Below, piece by piece: positions 49,693 through 58,271 of a DNA stretch of 64,000 nucleotides; within the stretch, counting starts at the first letter, position 1, and every line of letters starts with the position of its first letter. The stretch lies in contig JAJQIK010000081.1 of the NCBI GenBank assembly GCA_021199255.1, positions 1 through 64,000 on the forward strand, written 5' to 3'. The translations under genes were made by a program, and so were the position numbers. The notes below the pieces were generated by a model. The model did not search any database. It worked only from the letters and a program-made list of their open reading frames with translations, and was not told the origin of the DNA. The stretch comes from Clostridiales bacterium (GTDB lineage: Bacteria > Bacillota > Clostridia > Lachnospirales > Lachnospiraceae).

Positions 49693-51609
49693 TGCGGAAT
49701 ATGCGGATACGTCAGTAAAAAGAATATTACCTTAGGGCAGTTAAAGGCTATGAACGATACCATGTATCACAGGGGGCCGGACGATAGCGGCGAGGAGATT
49801 TATCCCGCTTCGATGGGCTATCAGGTGGGGCTTGCGCAGAGACGCCTCTCGATTTTAGATCTTTCCGCGTTGGGGCACCAGCCCATGCATTCGGAAAATA
49901 AGCGTGTTTCTGTGGTATATAACGGTGAAATTTATAATTTTCAGGAATTGAAGAAGGAACTGGCGGATTATTCCTTCCGTTCTAATTGTGACACGGAGGT
50001 TATTATTGCCGCCTATTTAAAATGGGGGATTCAGTGTATCGAGCGGTTTAACGGTATGTTTGCCATTGCCCTGTATGACAGAGAGACGGACAGCCTCTAC
50101 CTGGTCAGGGATCGTATCGGTAAGAAGCCCCTTTATTATTGGTATGAAGACCGGAATCTGGTGTTCGCATCGGAATTAAAGCCGATCATGAAATGCCCCG
50201 GTTTTCAGGGAGAGATTGCACGGGAGGTGTTGCCCCGTTATTTGTTTCAGCAGTATATCAATGCGCCGGAGAGCGTCTATCAGAATGTGTACAAGCTGGA
50301 GCCGGGGGCTGTCCTGCGGTTTACAGGCGGACAGATTAAAATATGGAAATACTGGGATATCCGCGAGGTCTACGCAAGGGCGCAGAGCAATCCTGTCAGC
50401 AGCTATGAGGAAGCCAGGGAACAATTAAAGGCGCTGTTAAAGAAGGCGGTGGCTGCCCGAATGATTGCGGACGTCCCGTTAGGCTCCTTTTTAAGCGGCG
50501 GCTACGATTCTTCTCTGGTGACGGCGATTGCCCAGGAGCATGCGCAGGAGCCGGTGAAAACTTTTTCCATCGGCTTTCATGAGGAAAGATATAATGAGGC
50601 GAAATACGCCAGGGCGGTAGCGGATTATCTTGGCACCGACCATACGGAGCTTACGATCGGCGAACAGGATATGTTTGAACTGGTGGAGAGTATTCCGCAA
50701 TATTATGACGAGCCCTTTGCGGACAGCTCCCAGATCGCCACCATGATGGTGTCGAAGCTGGCGCGGGAGCGCGTGACGGTGGCGCTGTCAGGAGACGGCG
50801 GCGATGAGTTTTTCTGCGGTTATAATATTTATGAAAATGTGGCGCAGGCACAGAAGCTGGATATGCTGGGAGGATTGGTGCACGGCATCTGTCATCTGCC
50901 GGGGCTGCGTCAGGCGCATATAGAGGAGAAACTGCCCTTTAAGGTTCGCGTCATTGCCGGAAACCGGGAAAAGGAAAGCAAAACCCAGTTTGGCGCCGGT
51001 AATTATATTGTGAAAGCCAGGGCGATGGTCGGCGAGCTTGGCTCTGATGAGAAAGCCCTGCCCATTCATTATCTGATGGAAAGCCGGTATGGCGTAAAGA
51101 ACTGGCAGGTGCGGAGAATGTTGCTGGATATGGATACCTATCTGCCGGGAGATATTTTGTGCAAGGTAGATCGCGCCTCCATGAAATATTCCCTGGAATC
51201 CAGATGTCCGATTTTAGATCCGGATGTTATGGAATTTTCTTACCGGATTCCCCATGCGTATAAATATGCCGGTTCTGATAAGAAGCATATCCTGAAGGAG
51301 ATTGCCTACGACTATATTCCAAGGGCATTATTGGAGCGTCCTAAGGTTGGATTCGGGGTGCCTCTCGATCAATGGCTGCGGGGGCCGCTGAAGGATCAAT
51401 TATTAGATTACAGCAGTTATGATTTCTTGAAAAATCAAAATATTTTTGATGCGGAATATGTGTCCCGCATGATTCAGACTTACGTTGCGACAGGGGACGC
51501 GGGGCCGGCAACGGGGGCGAACTACTCCAAACTATCATGGTCGTTCTTTGTATTTCAGCAATGGTATGAAAGATATCACGGGAATAAGAAAACGAAAGAT
51601 GTTTTATAA
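49690..51609 (+). CDS. asnB: Glutamine-dependent asparagine synthase-like amidotransferase
   Basis: 639 residues: N-terminal Ntn glutaminase domain (CGICGYVS, catalytic Cys2; MYHRGPDD; RLSILDLS) and C-terminal ATP-pyrophosphatase synthetase domain (PLGSFLSGGYDSS, SFSIGFHE, CKVDRASMKYSLESRCP). The cysteine must be residue 2, so translation must begin at the GTG at 49690 although an in-frame ATG exists at 49678; the repeat supplies the GGAG site. In glycan loci such AsnB-like proteins (WbpS, WbmE) are thought to amidate uronic acids, which fits the HexNAcA genes at 25783 and 28505. True asparagine synthesis is also possible. Confidence 0.82.
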   Translation: MCGICGYVSKKNITLGQLKAMNDTMYHRGPDDSGEEIYPASMGYQVGLAQRRLSILDLSALGHQPMHSENKRVSVVYNGEIYNFQELKKELADYSFRSNCDTEVIIAAYLKWGIQCIERFNGMFAIALYDRETDSLYLVRDRIGKKPLYYWYEDRNLVFASELKPIMKCPGFQGEIAREVLPRYLFQQYINAPESVYQNVYKLEPGAVLRFTGGQIKIWKYWDIREVYARAQSNPVSSYEEAREQLKALLKKAVAARMIADVPLGSFLSGGYDSSLVTAIAQEHAQEPVKTFSIGFHEERYNEAKYARAVADYLGTDHTELTIGEQDMFELVESIPQYYDEPFADSSQIATMMVSKLARERVTVALSGDGGDEFFCGYNIYENVAQAQKLDMLGGLVHGICHLPGLRQAHIEEKLPFKVRVIAGNREKESKTQFGAGNYIVKARAMVGELGSDEKALPIHYLMESRYGVKNWQVRRMLLDMDTYLPGDILCKVDRASMKYSLESRCPILDPDVMEFSYRIPHAYKYAGSDKKHILKEIAYDYIPRALLERPKVGFGVPLDQWLRGPLKDQLLDYSSYDFLKNQNIFDAEYVSRMIQTYVATGDAGPATGANYSKLSWSFFVFQQWYERYHGNKKTKDVL

Positions 51610-51754
51610 AATATAAAAAGAATAACGCTATTAAAACAGATTGAGCGCCAAAAAGGCCATAAAAAGTCTCCTAATATTAATTTGGAATAACCTGAAAAAG
51701 TAAAAGAAAATTTAATTTAAAAGTCATTTTTGGGCTGTTTTGCAGGAAAAATGA

Positions 51755-52921
51755 ATGAAAAATGAGAAACCAAAAAATAAAAGAGCAAAAATGAAGGAAA
51801 AGATTCAAAATCAGAAAAACCTGTTGCAGAAGAAGCATATCGCCTTTTATATCGGCTCCTTACACAAAGGAGGAGCCGAAAGAGTCTTTGTGAATCTGGC
51901 GGAATATTTTCTGCGGGAGGGATACCGGGTGACTATGGTGACCCAGTACAGGAAGGAAGACGAATATGAATTGCCAGTTGGGGCAACGCGCGTTATTTCT
52001 GATTTGACGCAGCAGGAATTACATAACAGCCGCGTGATTAATTTTTACCGGAGAGTCCAAAAGCTGCATCGGATATGGAAGCGGGAACGGCCGGACATGG
52101 TATTGTCCTGTGTTGGGAAGAATAATTTCATGACAGTTGTTACGACTATGTTTACGAAAACAAGGCCGGTGGTGTCGGTAGTGGGGGAAGCGGGAGAAGA
52201 ATATCCTAATCGTCTGATGAAGATGCTGGCAAATTTATTGTTTCCCCATGCCGCAGGAATTATTTTGCAGACAGAACGTTCCAGAGCTTTTTTTAATAAG
52301 AAGATACAGAAAAAGGCGGTTGTCCTGCCGAACTCTCTGAATCCCGATTTTATAAAGCCCAGATATGAAGGCGAACGGGAGAAGAGAATCGTGTCTGTGG
52401 GACGTATGGACGCCAACAAGAATCAGGAAATGATGATACGGGCTTTCGCCGCGCTGGCGGACAAGTATTCGGAGTATACGCTGACGATATACGGGGACGG
52501 GGAATTGCATACCCATCTGGAAAAGCTGGCTTTTGCGTTGGGTGTAGCGCACAGGGTTTTCCTGCCCGGTATGATTACAGATGTGGCGGCGGAGCTTGAG
52601 AGAGCGTCCTTGTTTCTGCTTACCTCCTACTCGGAAGGCGTATCCAACGCGCTGATTGAGGCGCTGGCCACGGGGCTAGGAGTGATTGCCACGGATGTGC
52701 CCAGCGGCGGAACGGCGGAGCTGATGGAGGACGGCGTCAACGGACTGGTGATTCCCGCCGGAGACCAGAAGGCGTTGGAACAGGCGATGGATAGAATGTT
52801 GGGAGATCCCGCGTATTTGGAGCGGCTGGGAAGAGAGGCGGCCACAATCCAGAAGCGCCTTGCGCCGGAGCAGGTGAATCGGCTATGGCGGAAGTATTTT
52901 GAGACAGTGATGGAAGGATAG
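51755..52921 (+). CDS. GT4 glycosyltransferase
   Basis: 388-residue GT-B enzyme with a basic, lysine-rich first 27 residues, then FYIGSLHKGGAERVFVNLAEYF, VSVGRMDANKNQEMMI and donor motif EGVSNALIE (about 291-299). ATG 51755 follows AGGAAA by about six bases. The 145-base gap upstream (51610-51754) is AT-rich, contains no gene and no convincing promoter or terminator that I can see. Probably adds a sugar to the lipid-linked glycan. Confidence 0.76.
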   Translation: MKNEKPKNKRAKMKEKIQNQKNLLQKKHIAFYIGSLHKGGAERVFVNLAEYFLREGYRVTMVTQYRKEDEYELPVGATRVISDLTQQELHNSRVINFYRRVQKLHRIWKRERPDMVLSCVGKNNFMTVVTTMFTKTRPVVSVVGEAGEEYPNRLMKMLANLLFPHAAGIILQTERSRAFFNKKIQKKAVVLPNSLNPDFIKPRYEGEREKRIVSVGRMDANKNQEMMIRAFAALADKYSEYTLTIYGDGELHTHLEKLAFALGVAHRVFLPGMITDVAAELERASLFLLTSYSEGVSNALIEALATGLGVIATDVPSGGTAELMEDGVNGLVIPAGDQKALEQAMDRMLGDPAYLERLGREAATIQKRLAPEQVNRLWRKYFETVMEG

Positions 52922-52927
52922 AGAGGC

Positions 52928-54022
52928 ATGATGAAAAACAGAATAAAGATCGCGGGGCAGATTGCGGCGTTTCTCGTTATTTTCCTGATGCTGCTGATTC
53001 CTGTTTCTTATATGGTAAGAACCAACGGTGAGGTCAAAGACCGTTTTTCAGGTTTTTACGCGGAAAAGGATCATACGCTGGATATTGTGATGATCGGTTC
53101 CAGCCCGGTGTTCCCTTATTACGCAGCGCCTAAATTGTGGGGAGAGACGGGGATAGCCATGTACCCGCTGGCTTCCAATATGCAGAGACCGGCAGCCATG
53201 AAATATCTGGTGGAGGAGGCTGAGAAATCCCAGTCGCCGGAATTATATATTTTTGAAATGCGTATGTACACGATTGCAGATGAGTATCTTCGCTCGAATA
53301 TGGCGTATACCCGCGGGGTTACGGATAATATGACCTATTCGCTGCACCGCCTCAGGACGGTGCAGGCTCTGGTGCCTGAGGAAGAGGTGGAGAGTATGCT
53401 GCCGTACTATCTGGATATTATCAAGTACCATACGAATTGGAAAATGCTGGCGATGCCCTCTGAATGGGGCAATATGTTTTATCATAAGCAGAGCCCTTAC
53501 AAAGGTTATACCTTCCGGGACGAGGTGGGTCCCCAGCCTATGCCGGACTGCGTTGGGGAAGAGGGCGTTTTGCCTATCCCGGAGGAACAGGAGGAATACC
53601 TGCGGGAGCTGCTTGACACCTTGCAGGGCATGAATCAGGACGCGCTGTTTATCGTATCTCCCTATGGCTTATCGGCCGAGGAACAGCAAATGTTTCATTA
53701 TATGGAAGAAATAGTAGAAGCCTATGGATATTCTTTCCTGAATATGAATGATTACTATGATGAGATCGGTATCGTTTTCGAAGAGGACTTCGCGGATTAC
53801 GGAAGCCATACCAATGCTGTTGGTGCGGAGAAATGTACGGATTTCTTAGAGTGTTATTTGCTGGAGCATTATGAGTTTACGGACAAGCGCGGTGATGACG
53901 CTTATGCTTCCTGGGATCAGTCTTATGAGGACTGGAAGGTGGAAATGGAAGCCGCCCGGGAAACCATACGGGAGAGGATTTTGAAGGAAGAATATGCTGC
54001 GGTTGGGGAACAGGAGCAGTAG
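52928..54022 (+). CDS. Membrane-anchored SGNH-like protein
   Basis: 364 residues with an N-terminal anchor (about 8-29) and an extracytoplasmic domain with VMIGSSPVFPYY (Ser58/59 region as nucleophile), FEMRMYTI, and a late YGSHTNAVG histidine (about 294). This is the DltD/AlgJ-like SGNH pattern, but the block sequences differ from the protein at 36979-37941. It lacks an adjacent MBOAT; it could work with the acyltransferase-3 at 8014 or the MBOAT at 35445, or be an esterase. The C-terminal 45 residues are strongly charged and possibly coiled. Confidence 0.65.
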   Translation: MMKNRIKIAGQIAAFLVIFLMLLIPVSYMVRTNGEVKDRFSGFYAEKDHTLDIVMIGSSPVFPYYAAPKLWGETGIAMYPLASNMQRPAAMKYLVEEAEKSQSPELYIFEMRMYTIADEYLRSNMAYTRGVTDNMTYSLHRLRTVQALVPEEEVESMLPYYLDIIKYHTNWKMLAMPSEWGNMFYHKQSPYKGYTFRDEVGPQPMPDCVGEEGVLPIPEEQEEYLRELLDTLQGMNQDALFIVSPYGLSAEEQQMFHYMEEIVEAYGYSFLNMNDYYDEIGIVFEEDFADYGSHTNAVGAEKCTDFLECYLLEHYEFTDKRGDDAYASWDQSYEDWKVEMEAARETIRERILKEEYAAVGEQEQ

Positions 54023-54095
54023 TGCCCGGTGGAAAAAGCCCCGGAGATAAGGCGGGGATGAAAAATGCAGGCTGTGGAAAGGTATGGTTATCGGT

Positions 54096-55985
54096 ATGTG
54101 CGGGATTGCGGGATTTTGTAATGGCGGAAAGCATTGGAAACAGAATATAGAGCGCATGAATGAGAAAATGTACCATCGCGGCCCGGACGCGTCGGGAATC
54201 TGGAGCAATGAGGATCATACGGTGACGCTGGGGCACAGAAGGCTTTCGGTTGTGGATCTGACGCCGTCTGGCGCGCAGCCTATGGAATCCCATGATGGAA
54301 GATATGTGATTGCCTATAATGGGGAGATTTATAATTATATCAAAATCAGGGAAAAACTGCTGCGGGAGGATAAAGTTGCTGCCTTTAGAGGAACCTCGGA
54401 TACGGAGGTGCTCTTAGAGGCGGTTTCCGCATATGGACTGGAAGAGACTTTGAAAATGGCGAAAGGCATGTTTGCCATCGCACTGTATGACAAAAAAGAA
54501 CAAGTGTTATCGCTGGCTCGTGACCGGGTGGGAGAGAAGCCCTTGTACTATGGGTTTGCAGGGAAAACTCCCGACAGCAGCGCCTTTGTGTTTGCTTCGG
54601 ATTTGAATGCCATTGCCGCGCTGGAGGGGTTTCAGAATCCCATTAATACGGCGGTTTTAGAGAATTATTTCCGATATGGATATATCCCGGCGCCCTATTC
54701 CATCTATGAAAATGTCTGGAAGCTACAGCCGGGGAAAATTCTAAAAATTAAATCACCATTTAATTATTATAAAATTGAGACGTATTGGTCGATGGAAAAG
54801 GCGGCGGTTTATGGACAGAATCACCTTTTTACGGGAAGCGAAGAAGAAGCGGCGGGGGAATTGGAAAGAATTCTGAAGGACGCTATTAGCGGGCAGATGA
54901 CAGCGGACGTGCCGGTAGGGGCTTTTTTATCCGCCGGCATCGACAGCAGCACCGTAGTATCCCTGATGCAGTCGCTGAGCAGCCGGAAGGTAAGAAGCTT
55001 TACCATCGGTATGTGGGAGGAAGAATATAATGAGGCGGACACAGCGGCTCAGATTGCGAAGATTCTGGGAACGGAGCATACGGAGCTGTATATTACGGAA
55101 GAGGACGCTAAGCAGGTAATTCCTATGCTGCCGGAAATGTTCGGAGAGCCTTTTGCGGATTCTTCCCAGATTCCCACCTATCTGGTCAGCAAAATGACAA
55201 GAGAGCATGTAACCGTATCCCTCAGCGGCGATGGCGGAGACGAGCTCTTCTGCGGCTACAACACCTATGCTTCCATGGGACGTATATGGAAGCAGATCAG
55301 CCGGATTCCTTATCCGGTGCGCAAGCCTGTAAGTGCGATGCTAAGGACTGTCGGAGCGGGAGACCGGGGAGCCCTGGCTACCAGGGCGGGACTTTTAGGA
55401 GCCAAAAGTATAGAAGACCTGTATCTGCGTTCAGAGATTGGCGAGGGGTTCCGACTCGTAAGAGAAGAGGGGGAAGCCGTGCAGACGGTTATGGATATTT
55501 ATCAAAGCGGCCTGCTGCGGGAACCGGTGCATAATCTGATGCTGATGGATCTTGAGATGTATCACCCGGACGATATTTTAAATAAGGTAGACAGGACGGC
55601 TATGGCTGTGTCCCTGGAAACAAGGGTGCCGATGCTGGATAAAGATGTGGTAGAATTTGCATGGACGCTTCCCCTCTCTTATCGCCGGGCGGGCGGCGTG
55701 AGCAAGAAGCTTCTGCGGGATATTCTCTACCAATATGTGCCCCGGGAACTGATGGAGCGCCCTAAAAAGGGCTTTAGTATTCCCCTTCACAGATGGCTGA
55801 AGGAACCGGCATTGCGGGAGTGGGCGGAGAGCCTGCTGGATAGAAGCACGCTGGACAGGCAGGGGATTTTGAATACGGACATGGTGTGGCGGCTGTGGAC
55901 AGATTATACGGAGCACGGCCTTTGGCGCGTACAAATCTGGTATCTTTTGATGTTTCAGGAGTGGCTGCGGTCTGCGGGAAGATAA
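54096..55985 (+). CDS. asnB: Second asparagine synthase-like amidotransferase
   Basis: 629 residues with the same two-domain plan: CGIAGFCNG (Cys2 nucleophile), MYHRGPDAS, PVGAFLSAGIDSS, SFTIGMWEEEYNEAD and LNKVDRTAMAVSLETRVPM. Start at ATG 54096 is required to put the cysteine second; the upstream in-frame ATG at 54084 is rejected. It is clearly diverged from the 49690 copy, so it is not a recent duplication. Likely an amidotransferase acting on a uronic acid or carboxylated sugar. A short AT-rich patch lies inside the gene near 54730-54780, at the end of the glutaminase domain. Confidence 0.8.
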   Translation: MCGIAGFCNGGKHWKQNIERMNEKMYHRGPDASGIWSNEDHTVTLGHRRLSVVDLTPSGAQPMESHDGRYVIAYNGEIYNYIKIREKLLREDKVAAFRGTSDTEVLLEAVSAYGLEETLKMAKGMFAIALYDKKEQVLSLARDRVGEKPLYYGFAGKTPDSSAFVFASDLNAIAALEGFQNPINTAVLENYFRYGYIPAPYSIYENVWKLQPGKILKIKSPFNYYKIETYWSMEKAAVYGQNHLFTGSEEEAAGELERILKDAISGQMTADVPVGAFLSAGIDSSTVVSLMQSLSSRKVRSFTIGMWEEEYNEADTAAQIAKILGTEHTELYITEEDAKQVIPMLPEMFGEPFADSSQIPTYLVSKMTREHVTVSLSGDGGDELFCGYNTYASMGRIWKQISRIPYPVRKPVSAMLRTVGAGDRGALATRAGLLGAKSIEDLYLRSEIGEGFRLVREEGEAVQTVMDIYQSGLLREPVHNLMLMDLEMYHPDDILNKVDRTAMAVSLETRVPMLDKDVVEFAWTLPLSYRRAGGVSKKLLRDILYQYVPRELMERPKKGFSIPLHRWLKEPALREWAESLLDRSTLDRQGILNTDMVWRLWTDYTEHGLWRVQIWYLLMFQEWLRSAGR

Positions 55986-56033
55986 TTAATAACGTACGAT
56001 ATGTTAATTCTAGATTTAATTTAACGACCTTGC

Positions 56034-56214
56034 AATGGAGAATAGTATGAAAAATCACACTGATGTGCTGATTTTTCACAATCCTCTGAAAGAGGATTTG
56101 GCTATTTGTTTCTGAGCGAAAGCAAATAGCCCTGATGGCAGACGAGAAACCGCCTTCGCTGATTTCTCGCCGCCGCTTCGCAACAAGTTGCTCAGAAATG
56201 GGGATTAAATTGGA
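56034..56214 (+). repeat. Hairpin-module repeat (copy D)
   Basis: AATGGAGAATAGTATG (56034-56049) opens the block, followed by TGAAAAATCA/TGATTTTTCA (56048-56078), AATCCTCT-GAA-AGAGGATT (56080-56098), GGCTATTTG/CAAATAGCC (56100-56131), CTGATGGCAGA (56132-56142), hairpin 2 (56143-56169), GCAACAAGTTGC (56180-56191) and the TCAGAAATGGGGATT ribosome region (56192-56206). It shares hairpins with both modules of copy C and is nearly identical to copy B over the GGCTATTTG to GGGGATT part. The stretch 55986-56033 before it is AT-rich and featureless. Confidence 0.8.
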
Positions 56215-57306
56215 ATGAAAGTGATAGAGCATTATCAGCCGGCGGTTCTACAGGAGGACAATCAGACCCTTTGCATTTCCGTAATTATAACGGCTTATAA
56301 TATAGAAGCATATATAGAGAGGGGAATCAGATCGGTCTGCGGCCAGACCTACCAGAATCTGGAAATTATCGTGGTGGACGACGGCTCTACGGACGCAACC
56401 GGCCGGCTGTGCGACCGGCTGGCGGCGCAGGATCGGCGGATTCAGGTGCTTCACAAAGCCAACGGCGGCCCGGCGGATGCCAGAAACGCGGGAATAGCCC
56501 GGTCAAGGGGGAGCCTGATAGGCTTTGTGGACGGCGACGACTGGATTGATCCGGATATGTATGAGAAGCTGCTTGGCGCGCTTCTGGATCAGCAGGCGGA
56601 TATAGCGATCTGCCGTTACCGACAGGTGCACAGGACTCATACAGAGGACGCCTCCACAGACAGGGCGGTGGTGTTTGAGGGACAGGAGGCTCTGCAATGT
56701 TATGTGGAGGAAAGAAAGGAATATGCCATTCAGAACGCGGCATGGAATAAATTATACAGAAGAGAAATTCTGGAGGGCGTGTCCTTTCCCGCAGGGAAAT
56801 GGTATGAGGACATTCTGTTCGCGACGACTGCCCTGAGCCGCGCGGATCGCTGTGTTTACCTTGACACTGCCTGTTATAATTATATAATAGACAGAGAGGG
56901 AAGTATCATGAATACACAGATCAATCCGCGTACTTTTACGGATCAGATTCCCGCCTACCTGGAGAAAACGAAATTTTTGCAGGCTTTGGGCAGACAGGAT
57001 CTGGCAGATGTTCATGATTATTTTTTTTATAAAAGGCTATTGCTTTTTTATAATCAGCTTAAGGGGCAGGAGCTTCCCTGCCGGGAACAGTATTTACAGC
57101 AGATTACGGATATGATTTTCTATAACGGCGACCGGGTCAGACAGGCGTTTTCCTGTCCCGCGGCTGATCCGAGGGACAGGAAGAAGGCCATGCTTTTCTT
57201 AAAATCGCCTGCCCGTTACTGGTATCGGCAGAGATGGGAAGACAGCGTCGTTATTCCCCTGAAGGTGTCGCTGAAAGCGCTGGCAAGACGCGTGAGGGGC
57301 AGATAA
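56215..57306 (+). CDS. GT2 glycosyltransferase
   Basis: 363 residues: GT-A domain starting about residue 20 (SVIITAYNIEAYIERGI), VVDDGSTD (about 61-68), NGGPADARNAG and the DGDDW metal motif (about 105-109). The C-terminal ~150 residues are basic with no clear membrane helix. Typical of enzymes adding single sugars in capsule and O-antigen loci. The first ~18 residues are variable. Repeat copy D lies immediately before the ATG and provides an imperfectly spaced GGGG site; TGGA is closer. Confidence 0.8.
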   Translation: MKVIEHYQPAVLQEDNQTLCISVIITAYNIEAYIERGIRSVCGQTYQNLEIIVVDDGSTDATGRLCDRLAAQDRRIQVLHKANGGPADARNAGIARSRGSLIGFVDGDDWIDPDMYEKLLGALLDQQADIAICRYRQVHRTHTEDASTDRAVVFEGQEALQCYVEERKEYAIQNAAWNKLYRREILEGVSFPAGKWYEDILFATTALSRADRCVYLDTACYNYIIDREGSIMNTQINPRTFTDQIPAYLEKTKFLQALGRQDLADVHDYFFYKRLLLFYNQLKGQELPCREQYLQQITDMIFYNGDRVRQAFSCPAADPRDRKKAMLFLKSPARYWYRQRWEDSVVIPLKVSLKALARRVRGR

Positions 57307-57337
57307 AACGCGGCAATAGGACAGGAAGAGGAACAGA

Positions 57338-58255
57338 ATGGTTATTATACAGCTTGCGGGCGGATTGGGCAATCAGATGTTTCAGTATGCCCTTTATCTC
57401 CAGCTAAAGAGTCTGGGCAAAGAGGTCAAAATAGACGAGACGTCCGGATTTATGCAGGATAAACAGAGGACGCCGGCTCTGGCGCCCTTCGGCGTTACTT
57501 ATGAAAAGGCGTCGCAGGAAGAAATCCAGCGGATGCTGGACGCATCGCCCCTTTGGCGGCACAGGATTCGCAGAAAGCTCCGGGGCAGAGAGAAAAAGTC
57601 TTATTTTGAAGAAGACAAGCTTTTTCAACCGGAGATCTTCACATGGGATGATATCTATCTGGAAGGCTACTGGCAGACGGAAAAGTATTTTGCCTCGGTC
57701 GCGAAGCAGGTGCGGGAGGCATATGATCCCGACCGGCTGCTGGCTTATCTTGAAAACCGGGAGAATACCCGCGGCGTTCGGACGGCGGCGTATGCCGAAG
57801 GGCTGGAGAAGTACCTGCGGGAGATAGAAGACGGGCAGTCTGTCGGCGTTCATCTTCGCGGAGGTGATTACCTGACGCCGGATAATCAGGCGTTGTTCGG
57901 AAATATCTGTACCGGGTCATACTATCGTCAGGCGATGGAACGGCTCAGAGGGCAGTATCCCGACTGTAGCTTTTATCTTTTTACCAATGATAAAGCGTGG
58001 GCCGGAAGCATCGACGGCGGCGCCCTGGCGCAGGCGCTGAGGCTGGTGGAGCTGCCGGAGGACGAACTGGGCGCATATGGGGAATTTGTGTTAATGAGCA
58101 GGTGTAAGCATAATATACTGGCCAACAGCAGCTTTAGCTGGTGGGCGTCGTATTTGAACCGGAATCCGGACAAGAAGGTCTATGCGCCCGGCAGATGGCT
58201 GAACGGCTGGGACTGCCGGGATTTTTACCGGGCAGATATGGAGAAGATTAACTGA
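57338..58255 (+). CDS. GT11 alpha-1,2-fucosyltransferase-like protein
   Basis: 305 residues. N-terminal LAGGLGNQMFQYALY (6-20) and the GDP-fucose motif VHLRGGDY (171-178; family form HxRxGDY) are both present, as is NSSFSWWASYLN near the C-terminus. The likely reaction is transfer of fucose from GDP-fucose in alpha-1,2 linkage. No GDP-fucose biosynthesis genes lie in the window. RBS AGGAAGAGG. Followed 16 bases later by the second ABC flippase. Confidence 0.82.
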   Translation: MVIIQLAGGLGNQMFQYALYLQLKSLGKEVKIDETSGFMQDKQRTPALAPFGVTYEKASQEEIQRMLDASPLWRHRIRRKLRGREKKSYFEEDKLFQPEIFTWDDIYLEGYWQTEKYFASVAKQVREAYDPDRLLAYLENRENTRGVRTAAYAEGLEKYLREIEDGQSVGVHLRGGDYLTPDNQALFGNICTGSYYRQAMERLRGQYPDCSFYLFTNDKAWAGSIDGGALAQALRLVELPEDELGAYGEFVLMSRCKHNILANSSFSWWASYLNRNPDKKVYAPGRWLNGWDCRDFYRADMEKIN

Positions 58256-58271
58256 TGGAGAAAGGGAAGCA

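Noticed and set aside
49466..49735. Open frame of 89 codons across the repeat before asnB
   Set aside because: It translates the hairpin modules and runs into asnB out of frame; the repeats are palindromic non-coding structures shared with other intergenic sites.
54730..54780. AT-rich patch in the second asnB as a recombination scar
   Set aside because: The reading frame and domain sequence continue normally across it; composition alone is weak evidence.
56080..56131. Repeat hairpins as rho-independent terminators
   Set aside because: None is followed by a T tract and all lie between a stop and the ribosome site of the next gene in the same direction.
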